Assembly: GCA_033980235.1 (NCBI GenBank)
Contig: CM067059.1
Location: 9,927,809 to 9,991,808, forward strand
Direction: 5' to 3'
DNA length: 64,000 bases
Source of the DNA: Diadema setosum
Taxonomy: Eukaryota > Echinodermata > Echinoidea > Diadematoida > Diadematidae
This document shows positions 1-13,450 of the stretch, piece by piece (positions within the stretch are counted from its first letter, which is position 1; each line of letters starts with the position of its first letter). The notes beneath the pieces are model-generated. The model searched no databases. It was given only the letters and a program-made list of their open reading frames with translations, and was not told the DNA's origin. The position numbers and the translations under genes are program-made.

Positions 1-1800
1 ATCCAGAAACATTGACTACAACCGACGCATGACAGCATTTTTTTTCTCTTTTTAATTTTGATGTTTGCACACATGCTCACTTATTCAAACAGAGAATTAC
101 TGATGGGAGGTTCGAGAAATAAGTCAAAGTTAAAACGCCAATAAACTTTCTAAATATAAAGTGTGAAAACAAACCTAAATGAACTATGCCATCGGAGCTT
201 TAAAAACCGTTGACGATTTGGTAATAATCATAACACAAATGGCTTCATATATTTACAAGTGAAATTTCTACAGCGTGGGGTAAACCTCATTTCAGAATAA
301 ACGTCTTTGTACAAATGTCTCATAGGGGAAGTTGAGGATTTTTGTTTCTCTACACACATATATATATATTTTTTTTTAATAACAGCAACAGACTTTACTC
401 AAGGCTGCATGTCTCGGCTAACATTCGTTTCCTCTCTGAATGTTAAGACCGCCCGCCTCGAAGGGAAATGACCGCACTCAAAGGGCATAGTAACAAAATG
501 TTGGCATTGAACGTAAATAAAGAGCGTCTCGATGTTTTTTTTATTTTTTTATATGACATCAATCCCATATCCACGTTTACTTTCACAAAGGGTAAATCAA
601 AGAAAGAAAACAGAAGTTGGATGAAAATTGAGACTTGAGACGTTCTATAATTATGATAATGTTGAAATTTCGTGACGATTATAAGTATCGGCCGTTACAA
701 TACCATGATGTCATCCTACAATATTTCCCATATTTACAAATGTGTGCATCAAAGTTGATGATAAGAATTATGCTTTGGTAAAAGATTTACTGACTATGCC
801 CTCTGCCCTTCATTAGTCACTCTTGCTACATTGTTACTTCGAAGAGTAGCAAAGAAAAAATTTGCCTTGAACGACTGGAAAAAAATTATCTATAATTTTG
901 TATTTATTTTTGTGTTTATGCAGATAATAATTCCTGAAAGATTTTTCTTGAATGGGTACACTTGCGGTCTTTTACATTTCTTCGTCGTTTCCTTCTCCTC
1001 CTTCTTTAAAAATCTTCATCTCGACGATGTGCATGTCATCGACCGCAGTGCCATTCACAGTTGAGTCTTTTTAACAAATACGAATATGAAATGCAGGTTT
1101 CTCTTTAAGTGGATGATTCATGCGGAAGTCTGCCGCAAAAGAAAAAAAAAACCAACGAAACGGAGTTTTCTCCCCATGACTTTTTATGAAACTAGCTGGT
1201 GGCAATATTTACCGAGAGGAGGGTTATAAGGGGGCGGGGTTTAGAGTGGCGATTGAGGGAGTCCCGAGGAGAGTGATTTGATCCCAGAACCACTCGCATG
1301 TGTGAAAAATGTGTGAAATTTCGGAACTTTGGCAAACAAGGGGTTGCCCATGGGACAAAGGATGACTAATCCAGTGCTTTTTGAAATGGTCTTCTGTCCA
1401 CATTCTTCCATTGTCTGAGCCATGAAAGAGTACAACAACATTCATCTGCCATGTAATGGCGATTATAGGCAGCTGTTTTTAGCATGAACACATTATTCTT
1501 GCAAAGGACGATGGCAAATTTAAACCCGTCGCTGTATTTTGCCTGGTAAAACATTCTGATCAAACATACCACCCCATTATGTCTACACATGCCTGCATTA
1601 CCTATATATTTACGGGAATGTGACTAGAAGTATGGACGGAACAGACTCCTTCATTGTGTGCGTTTCTCATCATTGTGTTCGATTTGAAATATCGTGACGT
1701 ATGTTGGAGGCTTCTGCGAAAAAGATATCGTCAGCACTTTAGAGCGCTTTTAAAAGCCCTCTTTTGTTACGCAGTTAGTTGTGTTTGTGTATATTCCGGT
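1..1800. other. Intergenic sequence, no gene seen
   Basis: No open reading frame here shows a recognisable domain, a convincing start, or paired splice signals with coding character. CpG is frequent: I count 18 CpG in the first 540 bases. That fits unmethylated intergenic DNA in an invertebrate and contrasts with the right end of the window. A short T-rich run lies near 530-550. Confidence 0.6.
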
Positions 1801-1801
1801 T

Positions 1802-1820
1802 TCTCTCTCTCTCTCTCTCT
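1802..1820. repeat. (CT)n microsatellite
   Basis: An uninterrupted CT dinucleotide run, read directly. Confidence 0.9.
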
Positions 1821-2043
1821 TCAGAATAACTGAGTACATGTAAGAAGACATTGCATTATTTCCTGATTAAAACTTCGACAAGAAAGTTGGCTTATGGCCG
1901 AAAATGTCTGAAAGCAATGTTTCCATCATATTTTGAAAAGGCGTTAAAGAAAAAGAATTTCATATTCTACATGTTCTATGGCCACGTAGACACCCTTCAG
2001 CATATAAGTTGTATGCTTTTTGGTCCGATGGAGTCTTTATGCT

Positions 2044-2123
2044 TGTAATGATGATGGTGCTGATGAAAACAAAAATGATGATAATGATCATTATCATCAT
2101 CATCATCATAACAATAATAACAA

Positions 2124-2166
<43 letters not shown>
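2044..2166. repeat. ATG/ATC-rich tract followed by (TA)n
   Basis: A degenerate trinucleotide-rich tract (ATG then ATC units) runs into about 40 bases of TA repeat at 2127-2165. Translations across it are low-complexity and not genes. Confidence 0.9.
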
Positions 2167-2169
<3 letters not shown>

Positions 2170-2770
2170 GGGAAAATTACAGTATAGTCCTGAGCATTCA
2201 TAAAGATGGAACAAAAGAGAACAGGAACAGCTCACATAGACGATCGAATGTCGTGATTACCTATCAAAATGAAAATGAAGCAAATCTTATCTATAATAAT
2301 TTCCTGGAAAAAAAAATAATTACACTAGGACTGTAGTGTGAAATCCAATTTCAGTCCACAAGTCTTGAGTGATTTTTTTTTTAATCATGTCTTATGCGAG
2401 AAAGTTAATTCGAGAACCTGTTATAATCTATTTGGTGTCAGCATATCGTCGGCAAACCAGCCTTTAATCAATATTGTCTGCATTTTGTAATCTACCGACA
2501 TTTCCGGATTACTGCGGCGGAAGCAGCAGGCAACATGATAATCTCATCTATTATATGCAAGTACCGCGTCACACCGGCGCGACTTATTCAAACAAAATGA
2601 GGTAAAGCCCAACTTTTCCAAAGCCAAGAAATTAGGGATATCTTTCACTTCCGATTCTTGAGAAAGAAAAGCAAAAAGGTATCCGCCAGGAGTGGTGAGT
2701 TTCATCTTTAGCAGAATACATGTAGAGTGAAGGCATGTGCGTATATTGTGTTAGGGTTAGTTTGGTTGTA

Positions 2771-2829
2771 TTTTGTTTTGTTCCTCCTTTTTTTTTTCCT
2801 TTTTCTTTTTTTTTTTTTTTTTTTTGTCT
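2771..2829. repeat. T-rich homopolymer tract
   Basis: Nearly pure T with a few C, ending in a long T run. It may be the tail of an old retroposed copy on the minus strand, but no body is recognisable. Confidence 0.8.
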
Positions 2830-4736
2830 GTTTTAGTTGATGTTCTGGGAAGGGCACGCAGTGTTTAGGATACGATCAACCGCATGGGACGTCATGTAAA
2901 AGAATCAAGCTGTACTAAAAAGATGCAATTGACGAGCCTGTAAGCAACATCATCCTTGCAATGCGTTTCTGAACCGAGCAAAATAAGATCATTAGATACT
3001 GCATGCCCTAAGTTGAGAATTTATATGGTAAAAATCTACACACAACGATTCTTCCTCTCGGCAGTTTGCTCTGTTGATCAAACGATTACATAATGTACGT
3101 CGCAAGATGGCGCTCGTAGTCTTCAGACCGGAAGAGGATGAGGGACACAGACACTGACCTCGAGGTCAGTGGAAACAGATATTAGAAAATTGATGCTGAC
3201 CGACAGTAAGTTATCATTCCATGGTCATAATGGGAATGCGTTCGAAGCGTCGATCAGAATGATGGAATGTCCTCGAGTACGACTCATCCCAGGCTTTCAT
3301 TTCAACTTATCATCAGACCCGCATGCTCAGTCTAAAGTTTGTCAAGATTTGTACGCAGTCCTATGCCATGCCCTCATAATATATTCTTTCAAAACACTAA
3401 GGTTATCGCGGAAACGGGTTTTTGAACCTGAAAACTACATTCTCCTGTTTATCTAGCTTGTTTCTTCAGACATAACATCCTTGGCTAATATGTCTTCTCT
3501 CTGTCTCCTCTCACATTGCACAGAAAACAATTCAGACGTATAAATATTTATACGTCTTGTGAAATGTACACCCCCATTTTTTTACCATCAGAACTAAATC
3601 TCATCCATCATAACATGTCAGATAAGATAGGATGTGAGAAGAAGTACATTAGAAGAACTTGGCATTGATTTATCGCAAAATCACGGAGCCTTTTCACAGC
3701 TTAATGTCTTCTGAATCCCTCCACCCCCCCCCCCTCCACGATAATGGCAAGTGAAATGGTTTCAAAGTAATGTTATGATTTAAGATGTGGACAAATTCGA
3801 ACCGCATTTTCGACACGGAGAAACAAAATTCAGTTTCCTCGTGTTTTCTCGTATTTAAGAGCTTTCAATGTTTCTAGTCAGTTCATTTTAGGATATAAAA
3901 GACCTTATCTGATGCATGCCTCTTCGTGTCAAGGAATTGAACGTTGCTAGTGCTTCGAAGGGCGTCATAAGACTTCTATAATTGGCACTTTAAAATGAAC
4001 ATTTCCAAGATCATTTGCTAAAGGGAGATAAGGGAATAAACGAATTTGTTTCATTTAAATCACGAAATTTTCAAGGGGTTGGTTCTACTGTAAACTCTGC
4101 TCAAAGATGCCCACCCCTGGATTAAATTTTTCCTTAGTTAAAATTAATCATGTTTGAGGTTTTTGACTCTACGACGAAAGAATATCTCGCTGAATTTGAA
4201 AGAATGCACTTCGCGATTTTAGGTTATAAGGACTCTAGATAACCACAACTGACCTGTTCCGGCTAATATTCGACCTTTTTAAAAGATTTCTCGCAAAACT
4301 TTATACACGTAGTTCGACTTGATGTTTCGGGTTCATGATGCTACAATGTAATAGGGCCCTGGAAAGGTGGAAAAACATGTTATCCGCAGTTACACAAGAC
4401 CTTTAACATGGTCCTATATATCTCCACCTCGTCACTGGGTGGTCTCCCCCATAAGTATGAGAGTCTAGGTCGTGATCTAAAGACGTGTCTAGTCGAGTAT
4501 ATGTGTTTCTCGTTGTGTTTCTCATACGTGACAACATCTACGTACAGTGTATCCGACGAAGCCTCCTTCTGTCATTCCTGGCTATCCTGATATTCCTGTG
4601 GAATATTCACTCGTTGATAAACCAGGGAAGTACACCTCCCTGGATAAATAAAGCACCCACTGTAACACTTTCCTTCAAGATAATGGTGTTGTTGAGCTCC
4701 AAAGAAAACTGCCATGAGAGACTACAATTCTCATTA
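2830..4736. other. Intergenic sequence, no gene seen
   Basis: The reading frame from 3169 to 3456 has no recognisable domain. A pyrimidine tract followed by CAG at about 3500-3523 resembles a splice acceptor, but no matching coding exon is convincing. A C run lies near 3723-3734. Confidence 0.5.
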
Positions 4737-4889
4737 CAGAGGCGGATCCAGAGGGGGCGCACCGGGCGCGCGCTCCCTCTGTATTTTTTGCTAAAACAAA
4801 AGAAATAAATAGAAAAATGGGGGGCAGGTGCGCCCCCTTTAATTTTGTAAAGGCGCCTCCCCTTTACGGAATTCGTGGATCCGCCCCTG
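4737..4889. mobile_element. Short inverted-repeat element (MITE), 153 bp
   Basis: The left end reads CAGAGGCGGATCCAGAGG and the right end, reverse complemented, reads CAGGGGCGGATCCACGAA, so the two termini match over about 15 bases. The 5-bp word CATTA flanks both sides (4732-4736 and 4890-4894) and looks like a target-site duplication. Inside are further G-rich/C-rich inverted segments. It is non-coding. The superfamily is not assigned. Confidence 0.75.
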
Positions 4890-5601
4890 CATTATGTCAA
4901 TGTTTACCCCTTTCTGTATTATATTTGTTTTGACATATTGAAGTTGTTAGTCTAAAACCGGGCCATTGTCGTTATGGTATGACACTATGAATATCATCAC
5001 AGCAATCACAAGCATTCTCGGATCTCCGCGACAAAACTTGTCAATTGAACGATTATTATTTTTTTTTAGGTAGCATTTTGTCGCGGATTACGGATATATG
5101 GAGCACTTTCTTCACCCGATGTTATTTCATTCCAGCACTATGTAGTACCATATAAATCTCAGTCATGTTCGAATGTGAAACGAAGATGAATATGAAATAA
5201 AATGACCGATCGGCACGTTCTCGAATACAAAGGCTATACTACACTAAAATTCATTATAATTGGGAATATGCATTTGAGCACAAAATTTCAGCTTACTAGG
5301 TTGTTCTCTATCATGTCTATGCATTCAAGCATTGATTTAAACGTCTCTTAAAATGTGCAAATGCACACGCATTTCGCATTCGAGAAGACGGAAAGTGTCG
5401 CTCTATTTGAGATGTTGATAATTATGTCGCTGAGAGCAGGAGATCTAATACTTAAAGAATAAAAGATCACTGAGCAAGACATGATTCTTTGATGGTTAGT
5501 CACAAAAAAAAAAAAAATCATCAAATGCAGATGTGTGACGGGAAGAGAGATAGAGTCATAAAAAACAAAAACAAAACGAAAACAAAAACCGAGTGACATA
5601 C

Positions 5602-5706
5602 CTGGGAAATGATTTGGCGGAGAAAGCGTTTATCCGAGATGCGGACGGTGTGACCTAGCTAGGCGAGGGCTGCGGGCGAGACTGAGCCGTGAGAAGTGGT
5701 TTCTTC
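5602..5706 (-). other. Candidate non-coding or UTR exon
   Basis: On the minus strand a pyrimidine-rich acceptor (CTTGTCTTGCAG, intron ending at 5707) precedes a GC-rich 105-base block. A near-consensus donor (CCCAG then GTATGT) follows at 5601. All three frames contain a stop, so it cannot be an internal coding exon; a 5' UTR or non-coding RNA exon remains possible. No partner exon was found to the left, and chance splice-like sites are common. Confidence 0.2.
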
Positions 5707-6043
5707 CTGCAAGACAAGACGTCGGCTGGAGAAGGAATTAACGCGCGCGCGTTCATAGACGGGGGACGGAGTGACGAATGCTTCACTAAAAATAATGAAG
5801 GGTGTAAGTGTTAAGGGAAATAGGGGGTGGGGGGGGGGGGAATAGGAGTGAGGGAGGGGATTGATCCTTTCAGAGGCTTTTTCTTTCGTGTGCCCGGGGA
5901 AATGTGGCTAACTACCCTGGAAAATTGAGTGTATTGAGTCTGGGGTAGTTGGAGGAAGAGGGAGCAAGATACATGTGTGTATAATGTGCATGTTATGTTT
6001 GTGTGGGCGTATGAAGTCGCTCTTGGGTTTCTTGGTTTCTTGG

Positions 6044-6070
6044 TTTTTTTTTTTTTTTTTTTTTTTTTTT
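6044..6070. repeat. Poly-T run, 27 bases
   Basis: Uninterrupted T run read directly. A G run sits at about 5829-5840. Confidence 0.9.
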
Positions 6071-6943
6071 GTTCTTCGTCTGCATACCTAGTTGGGTTTG
6101 TATCACTTGACGACCGAGGGGAGTTTTTAAAACCCCTTTCTCTTTCGTGTTTTATTGATTATATTTCATTCATTCATTTATTTATTTTCATTTTCAAGAA
6201 AAAATGTATGTGTACAAAACATGACATGCAAACAAAAATAATAAAAAGCTATAAAACATTCAATATCCTTTTGCTCTTTAATATTAAACCCATCAAAGGA
6301 AGAGTTATAACTTAGGAATTTGCAACAATATGATACTTCATAATACATATTTAAGTTTTTGAAACTTGCTGATTGTCCTCAAAAGTGAGACAGATACTGC
6401 CTGATGTTTCGTCCTTCCACAGAGGCGCGGTCAGTCACTTGTCCCTAATGCAGAATAAAAGTGTGAGAGTCATGTGTATGTGTGTGTGCGCGTGCGCGTG
6501 TGTGTATGCTAATTTACATATAATATTCATGTAGAAAACTATAATATGTTTGTATGTATAGTATGCGTATATTCAAGAATGCGTGAACATAAAAGATAAA
6601 AAATGTGCTGATATTTAAGTGTTTCAATGCAACGTTTCGGTGTGCAAGATGATTTACTTTCTAGTTCGAGTCCTATTGTTTCGTGGCTATACTGTGTTTC
6701 ATCTTCCGTTTCATTTTGATGCTCTTCCCTCTCTTTTTCGTGGTCTTCCCCCACCCCCCCCCCTACCCCTCCTTCCTGGCTCATTCCTCATGCTCTGAGA
6801 GCACTGAAATTTGATTGTTTTAATGTTAAATCATGTTCTTCCGTTCGGATCGTCTCCTGACGACGAGGGGTGACGAAGGTGACGAAGGTGACGAAAACCA
6901 GCCTGAGGTCTATCTCGCTGCTGCGGTGATCATGGTTAGCTAG

Positions 6944-9392
6944 AGCTCCCTTTGTCTTCTTCCTCTGCAGAAAAAAAAAATAATAATTTAAAGGAGTGAT
7001 TCTACAAAATATTTCGGGGGGGGGGGGACCTTTCTATGCACCTGTTCAAATTATATTCAACTTTTACCAATAATGGGGACTTTGTCTTTTATTCTACTCA
7101 GTATACAAAGAGAATGAAAATGATGATGATTGAAGAAGTTAACTTATAATTGATTGATCTGGATTCCCTGAATAGTTGTTTTAAAGTTCATCATTCCAGC
7201 TCATGGGGCTCCCTTTCCTTCAAGAATTTTAGGTAAGCTCTGCTCTGCTCTGGTATCAAAAGGAAATTGTTAAGCTTGGTGTATTGCACAGTGTTGTTGT
7301 TTACCGTGAAAGAGCAGCCCCGCCTGGTAATATCAATACAAATTTGGTATGAAAGATGTTTGTGTGTATGTCTCTCATCTGTCCCTCTGCCTGTATTTTT
7401 ATATTATTCATTTATTTCTTTTGCGACTGAATGCTGCTTCTAGGTGCGCAAACCAATGATGTACCAATTCTGAAGTTAAAAACGACCGCCATTCATCCTT
7501 TTCAGCACATGTCGCTTGTATTCGTTGTAGAGTTCACATATCTTGAGCAGAAAAGGTTACGTTCGATTCCACCGAGTCATAAAGTAAAAAAGGTTGCGCT
7601 CTTTTTAAGGTTTCTTAAAGTCCATTTCATCCAAACCGAGCATCGTTTCACCTCCAGGCTCAAGTTTCACGCCCCAAAACATATTCAATAGGCAAGTTGC
7701 GCGTGAGAGTTGCTCCTTTAATTCGCAGCGTCCCCGATAGGCCCGAGTCACGTTGATTCACGGCAACCTGTTTCGCAGCTGTCGACAGCGAACTTGCCAG
7801 CTGCGGCCGCGTAGAGTAATTAAAGTGGAAGCGAGGAAAATTATGAAAATGACTTTTCTTTGAACCTTGTCTGATGCAGCATCTCAGTGGAAATTAAAAG
7901 AAAAGGTTCCCGCTCGCGTCAGTGGCCGGGTGGAGGTACAGAGCGTCATACGAGTGTCTATACTTAACTATAATTGAGACGGTGAACTTACCTGGGTCAT
8001 AGTCGAGTCCTATGTTAGTAAAATGGAATGTTAGTTATTAGCATAATTATGAATAAATGTACTCTGTGTCGAAAAATAAACCGAAGACACGGGGAGATGG
8101 ATAACAAAATAACAAGATTATTCCGAACAGAAGAAGCATTTCTTAGCTTCAAATTAACTTTGTTTTGAATTACCGTTGTTAGGGAAAACATTAAAAAACA
8201 ACAACAATCAAACAGGCAGAAAAATCGTGAATGTCAAAATAAAACCAAAACCTGGCTCTAGCCTGACTCCTCTTTCATAAGGCTGTCTTTTATTCAAGCT
8301 ATTTGTTTATTCAACGACAGCCTTCTGCTTTCACATCACACAATACATTCTACCATAATTGAGTCAGATCATTTTTCTTTTTTTTTTTTGGTTCCATTTT
8401 CCTGAATAGGCTCAAAATCTATGGTGGGCTTTTTTCTTTCTTTCGTTCTTTCAATCAGTTATCCGTCTATTGTAAACGTAAATTTTATGTTATGTTCGAA
8501 TGTACTGATAGTACTCCTTCTTGTTCTTTAAAAATGACTGTATTTCATTTGGAATATAATTATGTTCGACGCAGAAAATTCTAAATGAATTGATTTGAAA
8601 TTGAAAATTGGAAACATGAGGTGCCATCTACGGAGAAGAACGTTAGGGTACATACGATATACATGCACAGGGTTGTGGTTTAGCTTGAATATCTCCAGGC
8701 ATGGGGTTAGTGGTATATCTGTACAGGCATATTTTATTCCTTAGATTTGAAGCAGGCATACTAATACTTGCTAGGGGGTGTTCGCTAAGCCATAACAGCC
8801 TTTGGCAAATTAGCCTGAAAGAGTGTCTTACCAACCCGTAACTTACACGACGTTCTAAAATCTTCATGCTCCTTGTATATGGTATGTGGTTCGCGCAAGG
8901 AATAAAGATATTTTAAGATATGATGTAAACAACTGTAAGAAAAAGGGGGGGGGGGGTAATAATGATGATTTAAAAGTATTGAAGTCTACGAAATGCAACA
9001 CCATGAAATAGGTTTTCAAGTTTCGATATATTATCTTGTAATTCCCTTTTATACAAAACTGAAGGAGCAAAACACACCGACATGAAATCAATAACGTGAA
9101 CTTCGAATATATACTTACGGTAGGATTAAGCCATAGAGAACAGCACACACTTACACACAGAATCATGGGTACGTAAAACAAGAAAACTTTTTAACAAAGG
9201 CCAACATTATACAGGCATTTTGTTTACCCCTTGATTTATTGCATATTAACTTGTGCGGTAGTGAATTAGGACACACATTGGAATTAATGTGTTGACTCTT
9301 GCGACGCCAATATAAACTTATATATAAATACCATTCTGAAACCAAGTGAAGATCCAAAAGAAAAATCTGCTCTTCTTAAAAAAAAAAAAAAT

Positions 9393-9397
<5 letters not shown>
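6944..9397. other. Intergenic sequence with one GC-rich patch
   Basis: No gene is recognised. The patch around 7690-7815 is GC- and CpG-richer than its surroundings. It holds a 12-bp perfect palindrome GCTGTCGACAGC (7778-7789) and two CAGCTG E-box words (7776-7781, 7798-7803). It could be a regulatory element, but nothing in the sequence proves that. Confidence 0.4.

Positions 9398-9446
<49 letters not shown>
9398..9446. repeat. (AT)n microsatellite
   Basis: About 49 bases of uninterrupted AT repeat preceded by an A run. Confidence 0.95.
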
Positions 9447-9448
<2 letters not shown>

Positions 9449-11224
9449 ATTTCATGGTATGCCATTGGTCATCCACTGTGTATTATCGTTTCTGGAGGGA
9501 GCCGTGATTTGTTTTGTCTTGTTGGTGTTTGTTTGGGTGGTCAGTTGGGAAATTTCTTTTACAAAGAAAATATTAGTGGCCTAACAATAACAATCAGTAT
9601 CCACCCAGCCTTAGTTCTCGCTATTTGACTCGACTGTCCGAGAAACTAAATATCCTCTCAGCTTTCTTTCCACCTCTGTATTGTGTCAAAAATGTAGTGC
9701 ACATTATATCCAATGAGATATAAGATGAACACTTTAAGGACAATGTTTGCAACGAGACAGCCGCTCATTAATCATGGACAGAATGAACTCTTCAAATTGG
9801 ATCAGTTCTAGCCTTTTTCAAAGGCTCTCACATCCTGACAGTCGTGAGAGAGCAGAAGCCGAGCGCGGTTGAGTCCCATCTCGGGTGACGACCCTGTGCT
9901 TGCCTCTCATGAACTTGATATTGAGAAGGGGTCTTGATCGAAGGCTATATAGGTCAGTTCAAGAACAAAATGGCGTCATGTTGTGAAATAAAAAACTATG
10001 TGCTGGCTCATGACGTCTCGGCTTCTCATTAACCTCGTGGTCACCCCATTATGGAAAAGACGAGTCATTAGGCTGCTCATATGGTACCCAGCGGGATGCG
10101 AGGTTATTGGGCAAGATCGTCATATTGTGTTTTCACTTAGCTACAGGGATTATCATACATTCTCAATGTAGAGATCAATATTGTGGGTTTTCATAAAAGA
10201 CTATGCTTGACTTGATTAAGGCAACGTCATTATTAATGTTTGCTTGTCCAGTACTGCTTCTTTTCTTTCATTTTTCTTCTTTTCTTTGCTTCCCATTTCA
10301 TCCCACTTAAAATCATCGTGTCCAGTTGGATTACTCAGATGCATTGTGTTGGATTAAATCGATAATATTCATCTTACGAAATATGTAAATAAATGAAATA
10401 AGATGCAATGTGGCATATGGTGTAAATCAGAGCATTTTCTATAAAATTATAAATAAAAAAAAAATCATTGTGCATTATAAACATTTATGTTTATGTATGC
10501 TGAAAACTGCGTCTGCATGGTCAATGAACTCCTGACGGTCTTCTAATGTGTCGACATAACTTACCGTTTGTGGGTGAAATTAATATTTTCTTTTAAAGAG
10601 TGACTAAAAGAAGGAGCAAGACTTGTGGAAGAAATATGAAAAGTGAATTGATAAAAGACAATGGATGAGATGGCTTTATTTTTTTTTTTTTTAGTCCTTG
10701 ATCAGAATGGAGAAAAAGATGTAAAATGCTGTTTACGTGCTCTTACGTAGTCAAGCAGTTACATCGTCAGTCATCTGAAACATCAAAGTGGGGAAAAAAG
10801 GTCATGGGCACTGTTAATGCGCACAGTGTGCGGTGTATCGGAGTTTGCCGTGATTTATTTAATTGGCATGATTTGATACGGTCAAAATGATGGATTAAAA
10901 ATCAAACGGATCAATGTAAGACTTTATGTAATCCAACAAAAATAAAGTTGTAGTAAATTTTTCTGTTTCACATGTTTTAACGAAGTGGTCACTGTCATTA
11001 AAAAAAAGACTTCAAGATCAGATGAAGAGACGTCCCCCTCTCGCGATGACTTTATGTCTTGTTCACAAATCTTCCTTTAAAATAAATGAAGCCATAGCAT
11101 CATAGTTAAAAAGCTGTTATATTTTTTGTTTATTTTGTCATCTTTTCTCTCCTTTGTTTCGTTCAGTAAATTCTGTTGATTTCTTGAATTTTGTTGAAAT
11201 TATTGAGGCGCTTTGAGTCTTTTT

Positions 11225-11525
11225 AGAAAGGTGCGCAAAACAAGGCCCACGAGTTCGACACTAAGCAAAAAATACCTACGACTTTGACATTTGGCCAAAT
11301 AAGATCCAGGAGACCAACATTACACTATGGGGCTTAGAGTGTCGATCCCGTGGGCCTGTTTGCCTAGTGTCGGACTCATGGGCCTTATATGCTTAGTGTC
11401 GAACTCATGAGCTTGTATGACTCGTGTGCTGTAACGACTCGTGGGCTGCATAACTCGTGGACTGTATAACTCGTGGGCTGTATGATTCGTGTGTGTCGAA
11501 CTCGTGACGTGCATCCCTATTTTCA
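11225..11525. repeat. Dispersed repeat built of ACTCGTGGGCTGT units, copy 1
   Basis: Successive units of about 16-20 bases carry the core ACTCGTG followed by GGCTGTAT-like sequence (for example around 11410, 11435, 11450 and 11470). Longer units containing CTAGTGTCGGACTC come before them. A related block lies at 26540-26750, so this is a dispersed family rather than a local duplication. It is not coding. An inverted form (GGCCCACGAGTTCGACAC) starts near 11243. Confidence 0.7.
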
Positions 11526-12442
11526 CTGAAGATCACTTCAACACGGAGTGATACTTTTAATGTTATAGATTCTCGTTCGGGAAATGAACTCTCTTGATTG
11601 CATCCTTGCCAGACTGCACCACTGTAACAAGAACTTAACGAACTTTTATCATACTGTGCTCTTGGTCATGACTCAGGCATGGGAATTCATGTAAACGATT
11701 AAGGAGGAGAGAATCCAGGGAAGCTGAGGGGGGAAATCCTTTACCCCTCCCCTGTCCTTCCCCTCTCCGTTCCCTTGAGAAACTTTAATGGCAAACAGAT
11801 ATCACGATTGTTTGCCATTGCCTTTTCTTTTTTTTTTTTGTATGTCCAGTTTATTGAGTAACCCACATCTCTACAAGCTTGTCTTTTACTTGGTCTCTCT
11901 TTTTCAATAGTACATATTACAATTTGTATCATATTCATTTTAGGAATTACGAACCTTCGGAATACGGAATCTTTGGAATAACGGGCAGTTCCTCAAAAAG
12001 CACGTGAATTTCGAGCTCAAAGCCAAAATCTATCACAGTATTCTTTTGAAATCACCTTACAAGACGATGAACTCTGACACTTTAAACGCCCTCCCCCCCA
12101 AAAAAAAAAAATATATATATATATATATACTACATAGATATACACATATCACGAAGCCTAACAATCCATTATCAGGATGAATTGATATTACGTGTCGTTG
12201 AGCAGTGTCTATCAGTCACCTCGTGCAATGTCAGGCGCCTCACAGTCGCCAAACAAGGAAACACGCTTATAGGACTACATACTCTGTATAATGTCCGATC
12301 TTCAATCGAATAGACAGGCTTGTAACATTATAAATGTAATAACTTCCGACTGCGAGAACCATTATTTTTTTTTTTTAATTTCAAACCAAGACTCCCTTTT
12401 GAATGATTGATTTTAAGAGAACGAAACGATTAGCTGTGTAAA

Positions 12443-12760
12443 TGCCCGTTTACACCGAGTATACGGCACGGGCAACGGGCCGGGTTTTTGTTATAATGCA
12501 CCAAAATAAACCATGTCTGGTTCTGTTAAAATATCACTTCCCCGCTAATATTTGTTACAAAATTAATCTCCTACTGTTGATTTTGTTGCTCTTGATTGTG
12601 ACATATGAATCACATTTTTTTTTTTGGTGATTTTGTACCGAATTACTAATTCTTTTTTTTTCAACAGAACCAGACATGGTTCCTTTTGGTGTACCATATT
12701 AGTACAATGTATAGCAAAAACCCAAAGTGTTGCCCGTACCGTGCTCGGTGTAAACGGGGC
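12443..12760. mobile_element. Palindromic MITE, long inverted ends
   Basis: The left arm starts GCCCGTTTACACCGAG and the right arm, reverse complemented, starts GCCCCGTTTACACCGAG. The match continues for about 100 bases through ACGGGCAAC, GGGTTTTTG and CCATGTCTGGTTCTGTT. The element is about 318 bp and folds back on itself. No clear target-site duplication is visible and it codes for nothing. Confidence 0.75.
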
Positions 12761-13144
12761 TCAAGACTGACTGGAAAGATGAATAAATGAACTTCCTCTC
12801 TTGTGTGCAGATGGCTCGTCATAATGTTCTGCAGCCGATCACATGATTTCTGATGCAGAGACACGTAGTAACCCGGTTTTTTTTCTCTCTCTCTCTGAAT
12901 TATTTTATGGATTCAATGCATATCATCTTATAATTTATCTCATATCTAATATCCCGGAAATGACAAGGCCATCGGAAATTCTGGAACAAAAGTCACGAGT
13001 ATAGATACTACCAGTCACATTGATATCAGTATCACACGTACTGCCTTACAAGCACGACAATGTTCTCACTTTCCATACACCATCCGCCTGATATTTTCAT
13101 CGAGTAATTGGTCTATCTTTATACGGTATCATATATTTATGGCA

Positions 13145-13147
13145 ATG

Positions 13148-13186
<39 letters not shown>

Positions 13187-13211
13187 GTGTCTGTCTGTCT
13201 ATCTATCTATC
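13145..13211. repeat. (GTCT)n then (ATCT)n microsatellite
   Basis: Tetranucleotide repeat with one interruption, turning into ATCT units at its right end. Confidence 0.95.
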
Positions 13212-13213
13212 CA

Positions 13214-13450
13214 ACGGTTACAGTCCGTTATTCCGAAGACTCGTTAATCCGAAAATGAGATAATTATGATTCTTAATTCCGAATTCTCTGGTTCGTAATT
13301 GCGAAAATAAAATAAAGTTTGTTATATCCAAGGTACGTTGATTAGAAAATGAAATATGGTTCGCAGTTCCGAAGGTTCGTTAGTACGCATGGCATCATCG
13401 TTTTATTTTCGGATTAACGAACCCTATAGTTTATCTTCGGATGACCGAAC
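13214..13450. repeat. Repeat with recurrent TTCG...CCGAA words
   Basis: The block contains many copies, on both strands, of words such as GTTATTCCGAA, GTTAATCCGAAAATGA and TTCGGATTAACGAA. The arms are inverted relative to each other. A small related piece (ATTACGAACCTTCGGAAT) lies at 11944-11961. It resembles a decayed MITE; no clean ends are defined. Confidence 0.5.

Noticed and set aside
3115..3160. ATGGCGCTCGTAG start with strong context
   Set aside because: Closes after 16 codons and the only donor-like site follows the stop.
7545..7580. GTTCGATTCC resembling a tRNA B-box
   Set aside because: No matching A-box or cloverleaf stems at the right spacing.
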